64,000 nt of DNA from Aquabacterium humicola (lineage in GTDB: Bacteria; Pseudomonadota; Gammaproteobacteria; Burkholderiales; Burkholderiaceae_C), in contig NZ_JARGNB010000006.1 in NCBI RefSeq assembly GCF_030167915.1, positions 186,001-250,000 of the forward strand. Direction: 5' to 3'. Position numbers and translations under genes: made by a program. Under the pieces are notes generated by a model, which had not been told where the DNA came from, ran no database searches, and saw only the letters and a list, made by a program, of their open reading frames with translations. Positions 10,060-19,227 of this stretch are shown piece by piece (the stretch's first letter is position 1; each line of letters starts with the position of its first letter).

Positions 10060-10941
10060 ATGAATCCCGACGCGCTGATCGCCATCGACACGCACACCCA
10101 CCTCGAGGTGTCGTGCCGCAACCCGTTCGACAACTACGGCGAGGAATACGACCGCGCCGCCGACAAGTACTTCAAGTCCTCGCGCCGGCCGACGATGCAG
10201 GAGACGATCGACTTCTACCGCGAGAAGAAGATCGGCTTCGTCAACTTCACCGTCGATGCCGAGACCCAGCTCGGCCGCCGCCGCATCCCGAACGAGGAGA
10301 TCGCCGAGGCCGCGCTCGCGAATCCGGACATCATGATCGCCTTCGGCTCGATCGATCCGCACAAGGGCAGGATGGGCGGGCGCGAGGCCCGCAAGCTGGT
10401 CGAGGAGTTCGGCGTCAAGGGCTTCAAGTTCCACCCGACGGTGCAGGGCTTCGAGCCGGCCGACCGCATGGCCTGGCCGATCTACGAGGTCATCAACGAG
10501 CACAAGCTGCCGGCGGTGTTCCACAGCGGCCACTCGGGCATCGGCAGCGGCATGCGCTGCGGCGGGGGCCTGCGGCTGCAGAACTCGAACCCGATGCTGC
10601 TCGAGGACGTGGCGATCGCCTTCCCCGACATGCAGATCATCATCGCCCACCCGTCGTGGCCGTGGCAGGACGAGGCGATCTCGCTGGCGATGCACAAGCC
10701 CAACATCTGGATCGACCTGTCGGGCTGGAGCCCGAAGTACTTCCCGCCGCAGCTGGTGCAGTACGCGAACACGCTGCTGAAGGACCGCATCCTCTTCGGC
10801 AGCGACTTCCCGCTGATCTCGCCCGACCGCTGGCTCGCCGACTTCGAGCAGGCGGGCTTCAAGGACGAGGTCAAGCCGCTGATCCTCAAGCGCAATGCGA
10901 TGCGCCTGCTCGGACTGGAAGGCAGCAACAAGACTGCCTAG
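10060..10941 (+). CDS. amidohydrolase-2 family metal-dependent hydrolase (arylketoacyl-CoA hydrolase candidate)
   Basis: A 293-residue TIM-barrel amidohydrolase of the ACMSD-like group. Metal ligands are visible: D-T-H-T-H-L at residues 9-14, the mid-barrel F-H-S-G-H near 150, A-H-P-S-W near 195 and the late F-G-S-D-F-P with its Asp near 247. In Rhodococcus jostii p-hydroxycinnamate catabolism an amidohydrolase of this type (CouO), encoded with a dehydrogenase, is proposed to split the 3-keto-3-arylpropionyl-CoA into acetyl-CoA and 4-hydroxybenzoate or vanillate. The same neighbours here support that role instead of a thiolase. A decarboxylase role, also known in this family, is the main alternative. 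Confidence 0.7.
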   Translation: MNPDALIAIDTHTHLEVSCRNPFDNYGEEYDRAADKYFKSSRRPTMQETIDFYREKKIGFVNFTVDAETQLGRRRIPNEEIAEAALANPDIMIAFGSIDPHKGRMGGREARKLVEEFGVKGFKFHPTVQGFEPADRMAWPIYEVINEHKLPAVFHSGHSGIGSGMRCGGGLRLQNSNPMLLEDVAIAFPDMQIIIAHPSWPWQDEAISLAMHKPNIWIDLSGWSPKYFPPQLVQYANTLLKDRILFGSDFPLISPDRWLADFEQAGFKDEVKPLILKRNAMRLLGLEGSNKTA

Positions 10942-10987
10942 TTCCTGAAAGGAGCGTCATCGGGGCGCTCCACCCCTCGGAGACTTC

Positions 10988-11995
10988 ATGCAACGCAGAG
11001 ACCTTCTGCTGGCCGCCGCCACGGCCAGCATGGCGCCGCTCGCCCTGGCGCAGCCAGTGCCATCCCCGCAGCCCGCGCAACCGGCGCCCGCCGCGCCGCT
11101 GGACACGTCGCGCATCCTCACCGGCTTCCCGGCCGGCGGCACGGTCGACGTCGTCGCCCGCCGCATCGCCGACCGGCTGCGCGGCCCGCTCGCGAAGACC
11201 GTGCTGGTCGACAACCGCGCCGGCGCCGGCGGCCGGCTGGCGGTCGACGAGCTGCGCCGCAGCGCGGCCGACGGCTCGACCTTGCTGGTCAGCCCGGCGG
11301 CAATGGTCACGCTGTACCCGCACCTGTACCTGAAGCTGCCCTACGGCCTCGACGACGTGACGCCGGTGGCCGGGCTGACCTCGGTGGTCTTCGGCCTCGC
11401 GGTCGGTCCCGCGGTGCCGGAGTCGGTGAAGACGCTGAAGGACTTCCTGGCCTGGGCCAAGTTGAATCCGAACGCCGCCAGCTACGGTTCACCCGGCGCC
11501 GGCTCGCCGCCGCACCTCGTCGGCGCGCTGCTGGAGAAGGAGAGCGGCGTCGCGCTGAACCACGTGCCCTACCGCGGCACGATGCCCGGCATCCAGGACC
11601 TGCTGGGCGGCCAGATCGCCAGCTTCAGCGGCCCGATCGGCGACTACCTGCCGCACGTGAAGACCGGCAAGCTGCGCGTGCTGGCGACCTCCGGTCCGAA
11701 GCGCTCGCGCTACCTGGCCGAGGTGCCCACCTATGCCGAGCTGGGCTTCAAGGCGCTGGAGCAGGTCGAGTGGTACGGCCTGTTCCTGCCGGGCAGGGCG
11801 TCGCCGGAACTGGTCAGGCGCGTGTCGGAGCAGGTGCGCGCGGCGATGCTGGCGCCCGAGATGGCGCCGGCGCTGGCGCAGTTCGGCCTGGAGGTCGCGC
11901 CGACCTCGCCCGCGGAGCTTCAGAAGGCGGTGCGCGACGAACACGCCGCGTGGGGGCCGATCGTCAAGCGCGTGGGCTTCACGCCGGAATCCTGA
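10988..11995 (+). CDS. Bug/TctC-family periplasmic binding protein
   Basis: A 335-residue tripartite-tricarboxylate-transporter receptor. It starts M-Q-R-R-D-L-L-L-A-A-A, a secretion signal with a twin-arginine look, cleaved probably after A-L-A-Q-P near residue 22, followed by a proline-rich linker. Family features are G-F-P-A-G-G-T-V-D near 48-56, N-R-A-G-A-G-G near 77-83 and the H-V-P-Y-R-G-T segment near 195. Bug proteins bind carboxylates in the periplasm. No TctA/TctB membrane partners are nearby, as is usual for orphan Bugs. As last gene of the hydroxycinnamate operon it probably binds a phenolic acid. GGAG precedes ATG 10988. Confidence 0.85.
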   Translation: MQRRDLLLAAATASMAPLALAQPVPSPQPAQPAPAAPLDTSRILTGFPAGGTVDVVARRIADRLRGPLAKTVLVDNRAGAGGRLAVDELRRSAADGSTLLVSPAAMVTLYPHLYLKLPYGLDDVTPVAGLTSVVFGLAVGPAVPESVKTLKDFLAWAKLNPNAASYGSPGAGSPPHLVGALLEKESGVALNHVPYRGTMPGIQDLLGGQIASFSGPIGDYLPHVKTGKLRVLATSGPKRSRYLAEVPTYAELGFKALEQVEWYGLFLPGRASPELVRRVSEQVRAAMLAPEMAPALAQFGLEVAPTSPAELQKAVRDEHAAWGPIVKRVGFTPES

Positions 11996-12040
11996 CGCCC
12001 GAAAGACGCGGCAGGGCGGGACGCGGCAGGACCGGGCGAA

Positions 12041-14317
12041 TCAGGCCCCTGCGCCGCCGACGCGCCCCAGGTCGAAGGGCAGCGCGCGCAGCCGCCGCCC
12101 GGTCGCCGCGAACACCGCATTGGCCAGCGCCGCGGCGGTGCAGTGCGACGCCGGCTCGCCGATGCCGGTCGGCGGCGCGTCGCTGTCGACGAGCACCGTC
12201 TCGATCGCCGGCATCTCGTCGAAGCGCAGCAGCGGCAGGTCGTGGAAGTTGCTCTGCTGCAGGCGGCCGTCGACCACCGTCGGCGCGGGCTTCAGCGCCG
12301 CGGTCAGCGCGAAGACGATGCTGCCCTCGACCTGCGCCTTCACCAGCTGCGGGTTGATCACTCGGCCGCAGTCGATGGCGCTGATCACGCGCACGATCTT
12401 CAGGCCGGGGCCCTGCGGCGCGAGCTCGATCACCTGCGCGACGTAGCTGTCGGTGCAGGTGCTCGCCAGGCCCCGGCCGGCGCCGGCGGGCATCGCGCGG
12501 CCCCAGCCGGCGGCCTCGCAGGCCAGGCGCTGCACGGCCGCGAGGCGGCCGGTGTCGATGGTCTCGAAGTCGCCCTCGTTCTCGTAGCGCAGCATCCGCG
12601 CCGGCGCGAGCAGGCGCTGGCGGTACGCCAGCGGATCTTCCTTCGCGGCGTGCGCGCACTCGTCGAGCAGCACTTCGTTGACCAGCGTGTTGTTGGCGGT
12701 GAAGCCGCGCCGCCACCACAACACGCGCATCGTCTGCTCGACGATGCGGTGACGCACGTGCATCTGCGCGGCGCCATAGGGGAACTTCTCGCCGTCGATG
12801 ACGATGCTGCGGTCCAGGCCGCTCGGCGCGATCGACGCGCGTTCGCTCTGCTGGCGCACCGACAGCGCGGCCACCGAATGTTCCAGCGCGGCGATGCGGC
12901 CGTCGGCGGCGAGCGCCGCGCGCACGCGGTGGCGGCTGGGCGGCGAGAAGAAGCCGTGCTGGAAGTCGTCCTCGCGTGTCCACAGCAGCTGCACCGGCCG
13001 CCCGGCCTCGCGCGACAGCATCGCCGCCTCGATCGCGTAGTCCGGCATCAGCCGGCGGCCGAAGCTGCCGCCCAGCAGCGGGGTGTGGATGATCACGCGC
13101 TCCGCCGGCAGCCCGGTGAGCTCGCGCAGCGCGCGCAGCAGCAGGCTCTGGAAATGGCAGGGCGCCCAGACCTCGCAGCGCTCGGCGCTCCAGTGCGCCA
13201 CGGCGTTCATCGGCTCCATCGGCGCATGCGGGAGCATCGGCACGTCGACCTCGAAGTCCAGCACCTGGCGTGCGCCGGCGAAAGCCTGCGCCAGGCCCTC
13301 TGGCGTGCCGGTGTGCAGGCCGCTGACCCACGGGTGCAGGCCTTCGCGCGGGGCGTCGGGGGTACCGTCGGCGAGCGCGCGCCTGAAGTCCTCGGCCAGC
13401 GATGCGGTCGAGGCCAGTCGGCCGCCGCGCGGCTTGCGGTCGGCGCCGCGCTCGTTCCACGTCGCCTTCAGGCGGCGCCGGCCCTGCAGCGCGGCCCAGG
13501 TCGAATCGGCCAGCACCGCGACGCCGTCGCGGATGTAGAGCTCGGCATCGGGGAAGGTATTGCCGCGCATCGGGATCACGTGGCGCACGCCCTTCACCGC
13601 GCGCGCCGCACGCTCGTCGAAGCCGGCGAGGCGGCCGTTGATGACCGGGCTGCGCTCGATGCTGGCGAACAGCATGCCGGGCACGCGCACGTCGATGCCG
13701 TAGACGGCCTGGCCGCGCACGATGGGCGTCAGGTTCTTGGCGGGCAACGGGCGGCCGATCAGCTGTTGCGCGGCGCGGTCCTTCAGCGCGGGCTGGGCCG
13801 GCACCGGCAGCGTGGCGGCGCGCGCGGCGAGCTCGCCGTAGCCCGCGCGCCGGCCGCTGGCCGGGTGCAGCACCGCGTGGCGCTCGGTGCGGCAGTCGGC
13901 CGCCGGAACGCCCCAGGCCAACGCGGCCGCCTCGCGCAGCATCTCGCGCGCCTGGGCGCCCGCGATGCGGGCCGGCTGCCACGCGCCGCTGATGCTGTAC
14001 GAGCCGCCGGTGATCATGAACTGCTTGCCGTCGGGCCGCATCGTGCCGACGGCGACGCGGTCCCAGTCGGCGTCGAGCTCGTCGGCCACCAGCATCGCGA
14101 GGCCGGTCGCGGTGCCCTGGCCCATCTCGGTCTTCGAGATCGAGACCCGCACGGCGCCGTCGCGCGCGATCGTGAGCCAGGCGTTCGGCCGGAAGTCGGC
14201 CGCCGGCGCGGCGGCTTGCGCGTGGGCCGCGCCGCCGAGGCGGAAGCCCAGCACCAATGCGGCGCCGGCGCGCATCAGGTCGCGCCGCGTCGGCGCAGGC
14301 TGCAGCGCGGCGCTCAC
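12041..14317 (-). CDS. molybdopterin-binding subunit of an isoquinoline-oxidoreductase-like (aldehyde) dehydrogenase
   Basis: A 758-residue xanthine-oxidase-family large subunit. The N-terminus has a Tat-like signal (T-R-R-D-L-M-R-A-G then a hydrophobic run ending A-A-H-A-Q-A near residue 35), so the enzyme is predicted to be periplasmic. Cofactor-region motifs include L-L-G-G-S-F-G-R-R, and the Glu-containing T-G-I-G-E-P-A near the C-terminus is the expected catalytic glutamate. The Tat signal, duplicated N-terminal organisation and the lack of an FAD subunit place it in the IorB/membrane aldehyde dehydrogenase branch rather than with HcrA at 53296. It starts with GTG overlapping the stop of the small-subunit gene by 4 bases. 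The substrate is unknown; an aromatic aldehyde or N-heterocycle is plausible. Confidence 0.85.
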   Translation of the reverse strand: MSAALQPAPTRRDLMRAGAALVLGFRLGGAAHAQAAAPAADFRPNAWLTIARDGAVRVSISKTEMGQGTATGLAMLVADELDADWDRVAVGTMRPDGKQFMITGGSYSISGAWQPARIAGAQAREMLREAAALAWGVPAADCRTERHAVLHPASGRRAGYGELAARAATLPVPAQPALKDRAAQQLIGRPLPAKNLTPIVRGQAVYGIDVRVPGMLFASIERSPVINGRLAGFDERAARAVKGVRHVIPMRGNTFPDAELYIRDGVAVLADSTWAALQGRRRLKATWNERGADRKPRGGRLASTASLAEDFRRALADGTPDAPREGLHPWVSGLHTGTPEGLAQAFAGARQVLDFEVDVPMLPHAPMEPMNAVAHWSAERCEVWAPCHFQSLLLRALRELTGLPAERVIIHTPLLGGSFGRRLMPDYAIEAAMLSREAGRPVQLLWTREDDFQHGFFSPPSRHRVRAALAADGRIAALEHSVAALSVRQQSERASIAPSGLDRSIVIDGEKFPYGAAQMHVRHRIVEQTMRVLWWRRGFTANNTLVNEVLLDECAHAAKEDPLAYRQRLLAPARMLRYENEGDFETIDTGRLAAVQRLACEAAGWGRAMPAGAGRGLASTCTDSYVAQVIELAPQGPGLKIVRVISAIDCGRVINPQLVKAQVEGSIVFALTAALKPAPTVVDGRLQQSNFHDLPLLRFDEMPAIETVLVDSDAPPTGIGEPASHCTAAALANAVFAATGRRLRALPFDLGRVGGAGA

Positions 14318-14802
14318 GAGCGCCTCCCGCGGTCGGTCATCAGCGCTGCCGCGCGGTGCACCGCGGCGCGGATGCGCGCATAGGTGCCGCAGCGGCACAG
14401 GTTGGCGCGCATCGCGTCGTCGATCTGCGCATCGGTCGGCCGCGGCACGCGCTGCAGCAGCGCGGCGGCCGACATCATCTGGCCGGCCTGGCAGTAGCCG
14501 CACTGCGGCACGTGGTGCTCGGCCCAGGCCTGCTGCACCGGGTGCAGGCGCTCGCCCTGGCCGAGTCCTTCGCACGTCAGCACATTCCGGCCGTCGAGCG
14601 CCGTCATCGGCTGCGCGCAGGCGCGCACCGCCTGGCCGTCGACGTGCACCGTGCAGGCGCCGCAGGCGCCGATGCCGCAGCCGTATTTGGTCGCCGTCAG
14701 GCCGAGCTCGTCGCGCAGCATCCACAGCAGCGGCTGCTCGCCGTCGCCCGCGTACGAACGCGCGACGCCGTTGACCGTCAGCCGTATCCGTCGTGCCGCC
14801 AT
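14314..14802 (-). CDS. 2[2Fe-2S] subunit of the isoquinoline-oxidoreductase-like dehydrogenase
   Basis: A 162-residue small subunit with both cluster motifs: the plant-ferredoxin type C-G-I-G-A-C-G-A-C (with a fourth Cys about 12 residues on) and the C-terminal C-G-Y-C-Q-A-G-Q ... C-R-C-G-T-Y. It passes electrons from the molybdenum centre of the partner subunit to an acceptor, probably a c-type cytochrome, although no cytochrome gene is adjacent. ATG 14802 gives [12 protein letters not shown], the normal start of this family. Its own stop overlaps the partner's GTG, indicating translational coupling. Confidence 0.88.
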   Translation of the reverse strand: MAARRIRLTVNGVARSYAGDGEQPLLWMLRDELGLTATKYGCGIGACGACTVHVDGQAVRACAQPMTALDGRNVLTCEGLGQGERLHPVQQAWAEHHVPQCGYCQAGQMMSAAALLQRVPRPTDAQIDDAMRANLCRCGTYARIRAAVHRAAALMTDRGRRS

Positions 14803-14909
14803 GCCGGCCTCCCGTGAAAGGTATTCGGGCGGCATTCTTCGGCGCCAGCGGCCGCGCCACCAGCGCACATCGACGGACGACGGTATTCGAACCGCGAACC
14901 GCGGTGATC

Positions 14910-15073
14910 CCACAGGCGGTGGGGTTTGCCGGCCGGGCGACGATTCAGGGACGCGGAGGCTGGACGTGTGGCAGCCCCTGCGGGCTGCCGCACGCCTGCC
15001 GACGGGCCCGAGCTCTGCGAGGGCGCGGCCTGCAAGGCTGAGGAGCCCGGCCGGCAAACCCCGCCGCCTGTGG
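14910..15073. repeat. long imperfect inverted repeat with a nested hairpin
   Basis: The 28-base arms at 14910-14937 and 15046-15073 are reverse complements at 27 of 28 positions. Between them lies a second, perfect-looking hairpin: 14965-14977 pairs with 14982-14994 (13 base pairs including one G-T) around the four-base loop CTGC. The element fills most of the gap between the start of the small dehydrogenase subunit and the end of the histidine kinase gene, both on the minus strand. It contains no reading frame I can support. It could be a terminator-like structure, a small RNA or a non-autonomous mobile element. Confidence 0.8.
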
Positions 15074-15090
15074 CGCAGGCCACCAGCCCG

Positions 15091-16974
15091 CTACTCCGCG
15101 TACACCCAGTCCAGCCCCAGCCGCGCGCCGATCTGCGCCACCAGCTCGTCGGGCCGCAGCGGCTTGGTGATCACGTCGTCCGCCCCGGCATCGAGCGACG
15201 CGCGCAGGTCCTCGGCGAAGGCGCCGGCGGTCACGGTGAGGATGGGCGTGCGGCGGAACTCGTCCATCGCCCGCAGCCGGCGCGTCGCCTCCAGCCCGTC
15301 CATCACCGGCATCACGCAGTCCATCAGGATCAGGTCCGGCCGCAGGCGGCGCGCGGTGTCGATGCCGGTCGCGCCGTTGTCGGCCTCGATCACCTGGAAG
15401 TCCAGTTCCTGCAGCAGGTCGCCGATCAGCGCGCGGTTCTCGTCGACATCGTCGACCACCAGCACTGCGCGCCGCGCGCCCTGGTAGCCGATCGGTCGGC
15501 GCGCCGGCCGCGGGGCATCGTCGGGCGAGGGCAGCACCGGCAGCATCAGCTCGAAGCGGAAGACGCTGCCCTGGCCCGGCGTGCTGTCCAGCGCGATGTC
15601 GCTGCCCATCGTGCGCACCAGCTGGCGGCTGATCGCCAGGCCGAGCCCGGTGCCGGCGGCGCGCCGCTGCGCGTCACCCAGTTGTTCGAAGGGCTGGAAC
15701 ACCATCTCGTGGCCGCTGGCCGGGATGCCGGGGCCGGTGTCCTGCACCTCGAAGCGCAGCACGGCCTGCAGGGCGTCGCCGCCCAGGCAGCGCCGGATGC
15801 GCAGCGTGACCTCGCCACGCTCGGTGAACTTGATCGCGTTGCCGACCAGGTTCAACAACACCTGCCGCAGCCGGCGCTCGTCGGCCAGCACCTGTGCCGG
15901 CAGGTCCGGGTCGAGGTCGAGCGCGAAGCGCAGCTGGCGTGTCTGCGCCTGCACGCGCGCCAGGTCGGCGACCCCGGCCAGCAGCCGCTGCAGCTCGAAA
16001 GGCGCGGGCACCAGCGCGAAGCGGCCCGCTTCCACCTTCGCGAGGTCCAGCACGTCCTCGATCAGCCGCAGCAGGTGGGCGCCGCTGTCCTCGATCGTGC
16101 GCAGCCGCGCGACCACCTTCGGCGCCAGCCCGGGCGTGCGCTGCAGCAGCTGCGCGAAGCCCATGATCGCGTTCAGCGGCGTGCGCAGCTCGTGGCTCAT
16201 GCTGGCGAGGAAGCGGCTCTTGGCCTGGTTCGCGGCTTCGGCCGCCTCGCGCGCGCGGCGCTCGGCCTCGGCCCGGCGCGTCGCCTCCATCATCGATCCG
16301 ATCGAGTGGCCGAGCTGCTCGAACTCGGCGACGCCCTCGTAGCTCGGCGGCCGGTTGTGCTGCACGTCGTCCATGATGTGGCGGATCGGCGCCTCCAGCC
16401 GCGACGCGATCAGGAACATCATCAGCGCGACGCCGACGGCCAGCGCCAGCGAGGCCACGCCGGCCAGCGCGAACAGCTCGCCGAAGAGTCGTGAATACGG
16501 CGCGAGGTCCTGCACCACCGTCAGCTGCCAGCGCCAGGGCTCGAAGCGGCGCGTCATCTGCCGCGCATCGTCGGGCATCAGCGACAGCAGCCCCCGCGCG
16601 GCCGGTGCCGCGGCGCCCAGGTCCTCGATGCGGCCCTCGTCGCCGGCATCGATGCGCACCGCCAGGCGGTTCACTCGTGCATAGTCCTCCACGGCGACCA
16701 GCGCCAGCAGGCGGCGTTCGCGGATCGCGGCCGCGTCGCGCTGACGGCCGGTGCGCTGCAGCTCGTCGTGGCTGGACTCGACGATCTGCATCACGCCGAG
16801 CGAGCGCCAGTGCAGGTCGGCGGCCGCCTGCCGGCCGACGAACTCGGCGACCGCGGCGGTCGCGGCCACCAGTGCGATCAGCCCGAGCAGCAGCGCGAAC
16901 AGCCCGGCCGGGGCCATCAGCCGGAAGGCCAGGCGGCGGCGCAGCGGGACCGGTGGCGCGGCGGTGGGGCCCAT
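15091..16974 (-). CDS. hybrid sensor histidine kinase with C-terminal receiver domain
   Basis: A 627-residue membrane kinase. Transmembrane segments are at about residues 20-45 and 168-190, enclosing a periplasmic sensor region. A HAMP-like stretch and a coiled linker (R-R-A-E-A-E-R-R-A-R-E-A-A) follow. The phospho-acceptor is His261 in S-M-S-H-E-L-R-T-P-L-N, and the N, G1 and G2 ATP boxes are L-V-G-N-A-I-K-F-T, D-T-G-P-G-I-P and G-T-G-L-G-L-A. The receiver domain has its Asp at about residue 552 (L-M-D-C-V-M-P). No separate output regulator is adjacent. The start M-G-P-T-A-A follows the binding-protein stop by only 8 bases, so the two act as a pair. Confidence 0.9.
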   Translation of the reverse strand: MGPTAAPPVPLRRRLAFRLMAPAGLFALLLGLIALVAATAAVAEFVGRQAAADLHWRSLGVMQIVESSHDELQRTGRQRDAAAIRERRLLALVAVEDYARVNRLAVRIDAGDEGRIEDLGAAAPAARGLLSLMPDDARQMTRRFEPWRWQLTVVQDLAPYSRLFGELFALAGVASLALAVGVALMMFLIASRLEAPIRHIMDDVQHNRPPSYEGVAEFEQLGHSIGSMMEATRRAEAERRAREAAEAANQAKSRFLASMSHELRTPLNAIMGFAQLLQRTPGLAPKVVARLRTIEDSGAHLLRLIEDVLDLAKVEAGRFALVPAPFELQRLLAGVADLARVQAQTRQLRFALDLDPDLPAQVLADERRLRQVLLNLVGNAIKFTERGEVTLRIRRCLGGDALQAVLRFEVQDTGPGIPASGHEMVFQPFEQLGDAQRRAAGTGLGLAISRQLVRTMGSDIALDSTPGQGSVFRFELMLPVLPSPDDAPRPARRPIGYQGARRAVLVVDDVDENRALIGDLLQELDFQVIEADNGATGIDTARRLRPDLILMDCVMPVMDGLEATRRLRAMDEFRRTPILTVTAGAFAEDLRASLDAGADDVITKPLRPDELVAQIGARLGLDWVYAE

Positions 16975-16982
16975 GGACCGGT

Positions 16983-18149
16983 TCAGCGCACGAACAGCGG
17001 CGGCGCGGTGCGCAGCTCGCTGGGCCAGACGATCTCGCGCTTGCCGCCCTGCCACTGCACGATCAGCGCCAGCGCCCTGGCCTGCGCGCCGGTGGCGTCG
17101 GCGGCATAGCGGCCGATGATGGTGGTGGTGTCCAGCGTCGCGAGCGCGCGCCGCACCGCGGGCCGCTCGGCGCTGCCGGCCCGGGCCACCGCCTGCTCCA
17201 GCAGCTGCCCGCCCGCAAAACACAGCGCCGCGTGGTAGGACGGCGCTTCACCGAAACGCTGCAGGAAATCGCGCAGGAAGTCGGGCGAGCCGGGATGCGC
17301 GAGGTCCGGACGCGGCTCCCACAGCGAGGTGCCGAAGGTGCCCTGCGCGTCCGCGCCGAGCTGCTCGTGGTAGCGCGGCATCGCGGCACCGGCGGAGACG
17401 TAGTACGGCGGCGACCACGCCAGCGCCTTCAGCACCCGCCGCATCGCGACGCCTTCGTCGAGCCGGCCGGCCAGCAGCAGGGCCTGCGCGCCGGCGTCGC
17501 GCGCCTGCACGGCCAGGCGCTCGAAGTCCTCCACCCCGGAGGCCGCGATCGCGAAGGCGACCAGCCGCAGCCCGACCACCGGCGCCCATTTGCGCGCGCC
17601 CTCGGCGACGCTGCGCGGACCGGCATCCGGCAGGCCGATCACGGCGATGCGCTCGATGCCGGCTTCGCGGAACAGCGACAGCGCGCCGAGCGCGTAGCGG
17701 CTGGTCAGCGGGTACAGGCCGAACAGGTGGTCGTAGCCGGCGTTCCACAGCTCGTCGCTGGCGCCGCCGACGGCCAGCAGCGGATGCCGGTGGCGCTGCG
17801 CCACCGGCGCCACCGCCGCGGTGATGGCGCTCGAATAGGGCCCGAGCAGCAGGTCGACGCGGTCCTCGCGGATCAGCTGCTCGTAGGCGCTGGCGGCGCG
17901 CGCGGGGTCGCTGGCATCGTCGCGCACCACCAGCTCGATGCGCCGGCCGAGCAGGCCGCCGCGGCGATTGACGTCGGCTTCCCAGAGCCGGCAGCCCTTG
18001 GCCTGCATGCCGGCCAGCGCCGAGTAGGGGCCGCTCAGGCTGAGCGACATGCCCACGCGCAGCGGCGAGGTCGTCGCGGCGGGGCAGGTCGCCATGGCGA
18101 GTGCGGCGAGCGCAAACGCCGCGATCGGTCGTCGGTGGGACGGTGACAA
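16983..18149 (-). CDS. ABC-type branched-chain-amino-acid-like periplasmic binding protein (sensor partner)
   Basis: A 388-residue type I periplasmic binding protein. A signal peptide (S-H-R-R-P-I-A-A-F-A-L-A-A-L-A-M-A) is followed by the family opening L-R-V-G-M-S-L-S-L-S-G-P-Y and the L-L-G-P-Y-S-S-A-I-T ligand-loop region. There is no permease or ATPase next to it; instead it lies 8 bases before a hybrid histidine kinase, so it more likely presents a ligand to the kinase than feeds a transporter. The start is TTG at 18149, chosen because GGGGGAG lies just upstream and the signal peptide would be lost with any later Met. Confidence 0.8.
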   Translation of the reverse strand: MSPSHRRPIAAFALAALAMATCPAATTSPLRVGMSLSLSGPYSALAGMQAKGCRLWEADVNRRGGLLGRRIELVVRDDASDPARAASAYEQLIREDRVDLLLGPYSSAITAAVAPVAQRHRHPLLAVGGASDELWNAGYDHLFGLYPLTSRYALGALSLFREAGIERIAVIGLPDAGPRSVAEGARKWAPVVGLRLVAFAIAASGVEDFERLAVQARDAGAQALLLAGRLDEGVAMRRVLKALAWSPPYYVSAGAAMPRYHEQLGADAQGTFGTSLWEPRPDLAHPGSPDFLRDFLQRFGEAPSYHAALCFAGGQLLEQAVARAGSAERPAVRRALATLDTTTIIGRYAADATGAQARALALIVQWQGGKREIVWPSELRTAPPLFVR

Positions 18150-18261
18150 GCGCAGCTCCCCCGATGTGGCGGGCTGCGTCGGATCTTAGGCGCGTCGGCG
18201 GTGCCGGGTCATGGCTGAAAACGCGGAAGGCGGCGGCCGAAGGCCGCTGCGCTGACGGATT

Positions 18262-18477
18262 TCACCAGCCGCGCTGCAGCTTCGCCTCTCGCGCCGGGCC
18301 GTCCGCCGACGGCGCGGACCAGGGGCCGTCCGGTGGCGCGTCGTAGTCCGACGCGGGATCGATCCGCGAATCGATCATCCATTCCAGCGGACGCTGCAGC
18401 TGTCGGCTGATCCAGCCCATCATCGCCAGCGCGGCGACGGCCAGACCTGCGACGACCAGCCATTCATGCCATTCCAT
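18262..18477 (-). CDS. small single-pass membrane protein
   Basis: A 71-residue predicted protein starting M-E-W-H-E-W, with one transmembrane segment at about residues 7-24 ([17 protein letters not shown]) and a short charged, proline-rich tail ending L-Q-R-G-W. I do not recognise a family. The membrane-protein composition supports it as a real gene, but there is no obvious strong ribosome-binding site and no conserved partner. The gaps on either side (18150-18261 and 18478-18763) hold nothing else I can support. Confidence 0.5.
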   Translation of the reverse strand: MEWHEWLVVAGLAVAALAMMGWISRQLQRPLEWMIDSRIDPASDYDAPPDGPWSAPSADGPAREAKLQRGW

Positions 18478-18763
18478 GACCGCTCCCCGTCCGTGCGCCG
18501 GCTCGGGTGCCGGCAGCTGGACGTCAGTGTCCGGCGCGGGGGTGCCCGAGCGGGCGGGCAGGCGCCGGCTTCTTCTGCCAGCCAACACTGCGCCGTCCCG
18601 TAGGAAGGCGCCGACAGCAGTCGGTTGGCTCCGACAGGACAACCCGTCCATGACCGATCCGGCCCGCGGGGGGCGCCGCCTATCGTTGACACCAGCCGCC
18701 GGTCATGCGGCGCGAGTACCCACCGCTCATCCGCTCCATCCACCTTTCGCAAGGAGAACTTTC

Positions 18764-19132
18764 ATGAACGCTTCGATGACCCGCACTTCGCTGATCGCCG
18801 CCGCCTGCGCGGCCGCGCTGACCATGGGCCTGGCCGGCTGCGACCGCCGCGAGGCGGCAGCGCCCAAGGACGGCACGGTGACCGGCCAGGTGGAACGTGG
18901 CGCCGACAACGCGCAGGTCGCCATCAACGACGCCGCGATCACCGCCTCGGTCAACGCCCGCCTCGCGCGCGACAACGAACTGAGCGCGCTGCGCATCGAC
19001 GTCGACACCGTCGACGGCAAGGTCGCGCTGAAGGGCACGGCGCCGAATGAAAGCGCGCGTGAGCGCGCGGCGAAGCTGGCGCAGGCCGTCGATGGCGTGC
19101 GCACGGTCGACAACCAGCTGACGATCGGCTGA
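18764..19132 (+). CDS. BON-domain lipoprotein (OsmY-like)
   Basis: A 122-residue secreted protein. A signal peptide ends in the lipobox L-A-G-C near residue 26, so it is predicted to be a lipoprotein. The mature part is one BON domain (about 60-120): A-I-T-A-S-V-N-A-R-L-A-R-D, then V-D-T-V-D-G-K-V-A-L-K-G-T-A, and the terminal G-V-R-T-V-D-N-Q-L. BON domains bind phospholipid or peptidoglycan and are often induced by envelope stress. AAGGAG precedes ATG 18764 closely and a strong terminator follows, so it is a single-gene unit. Confidence 0.85.
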   Translation: MNASMTRTSLIAAACAAALTMGLAGCDRREAAAPKDGTVTGQVERGADNAQVAINDAAITASVNARLARDNELSALRIDVDTVDGKVALKGTAPNESARERAAKLAQAVDGVRTVDNQLTIG

Positions 19133-19179
19133 GCCTCGGCCGGCCGCCGCGTCGGCCACGTCAATCGCACTGGATCCTG

Positions 19180-19222
19180 GACGCCGGCCCGCGGGCAACC
19201 CGGGCCGGCGTCGTGTTTCTTC
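19180..19222 (+). terminator. rho-independent terminator after the BON lipoprotein gene
   Basis: A 12-base-pair perfect stem, 19180-19191 with 19201-19212, closes a 9-base loop and is followed by GTGTTTCTT. It lies 48 bases after the lipoprotein stop. The reverse strand has no U-rich tail, so it mainly serves the plus-strand gene. Confidence 0.75.
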
Positions 19223-19227
19223 CCCGC

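Noticed and set aside
12143-14383. A 746-codon plus-strand open frame opposite the molybdenum hydroxylase
   Set aside because: No family features and composition typical of antisense translation; the minus-strand protein has intact cofactor motifs, a Tat signal and a coupled partner.
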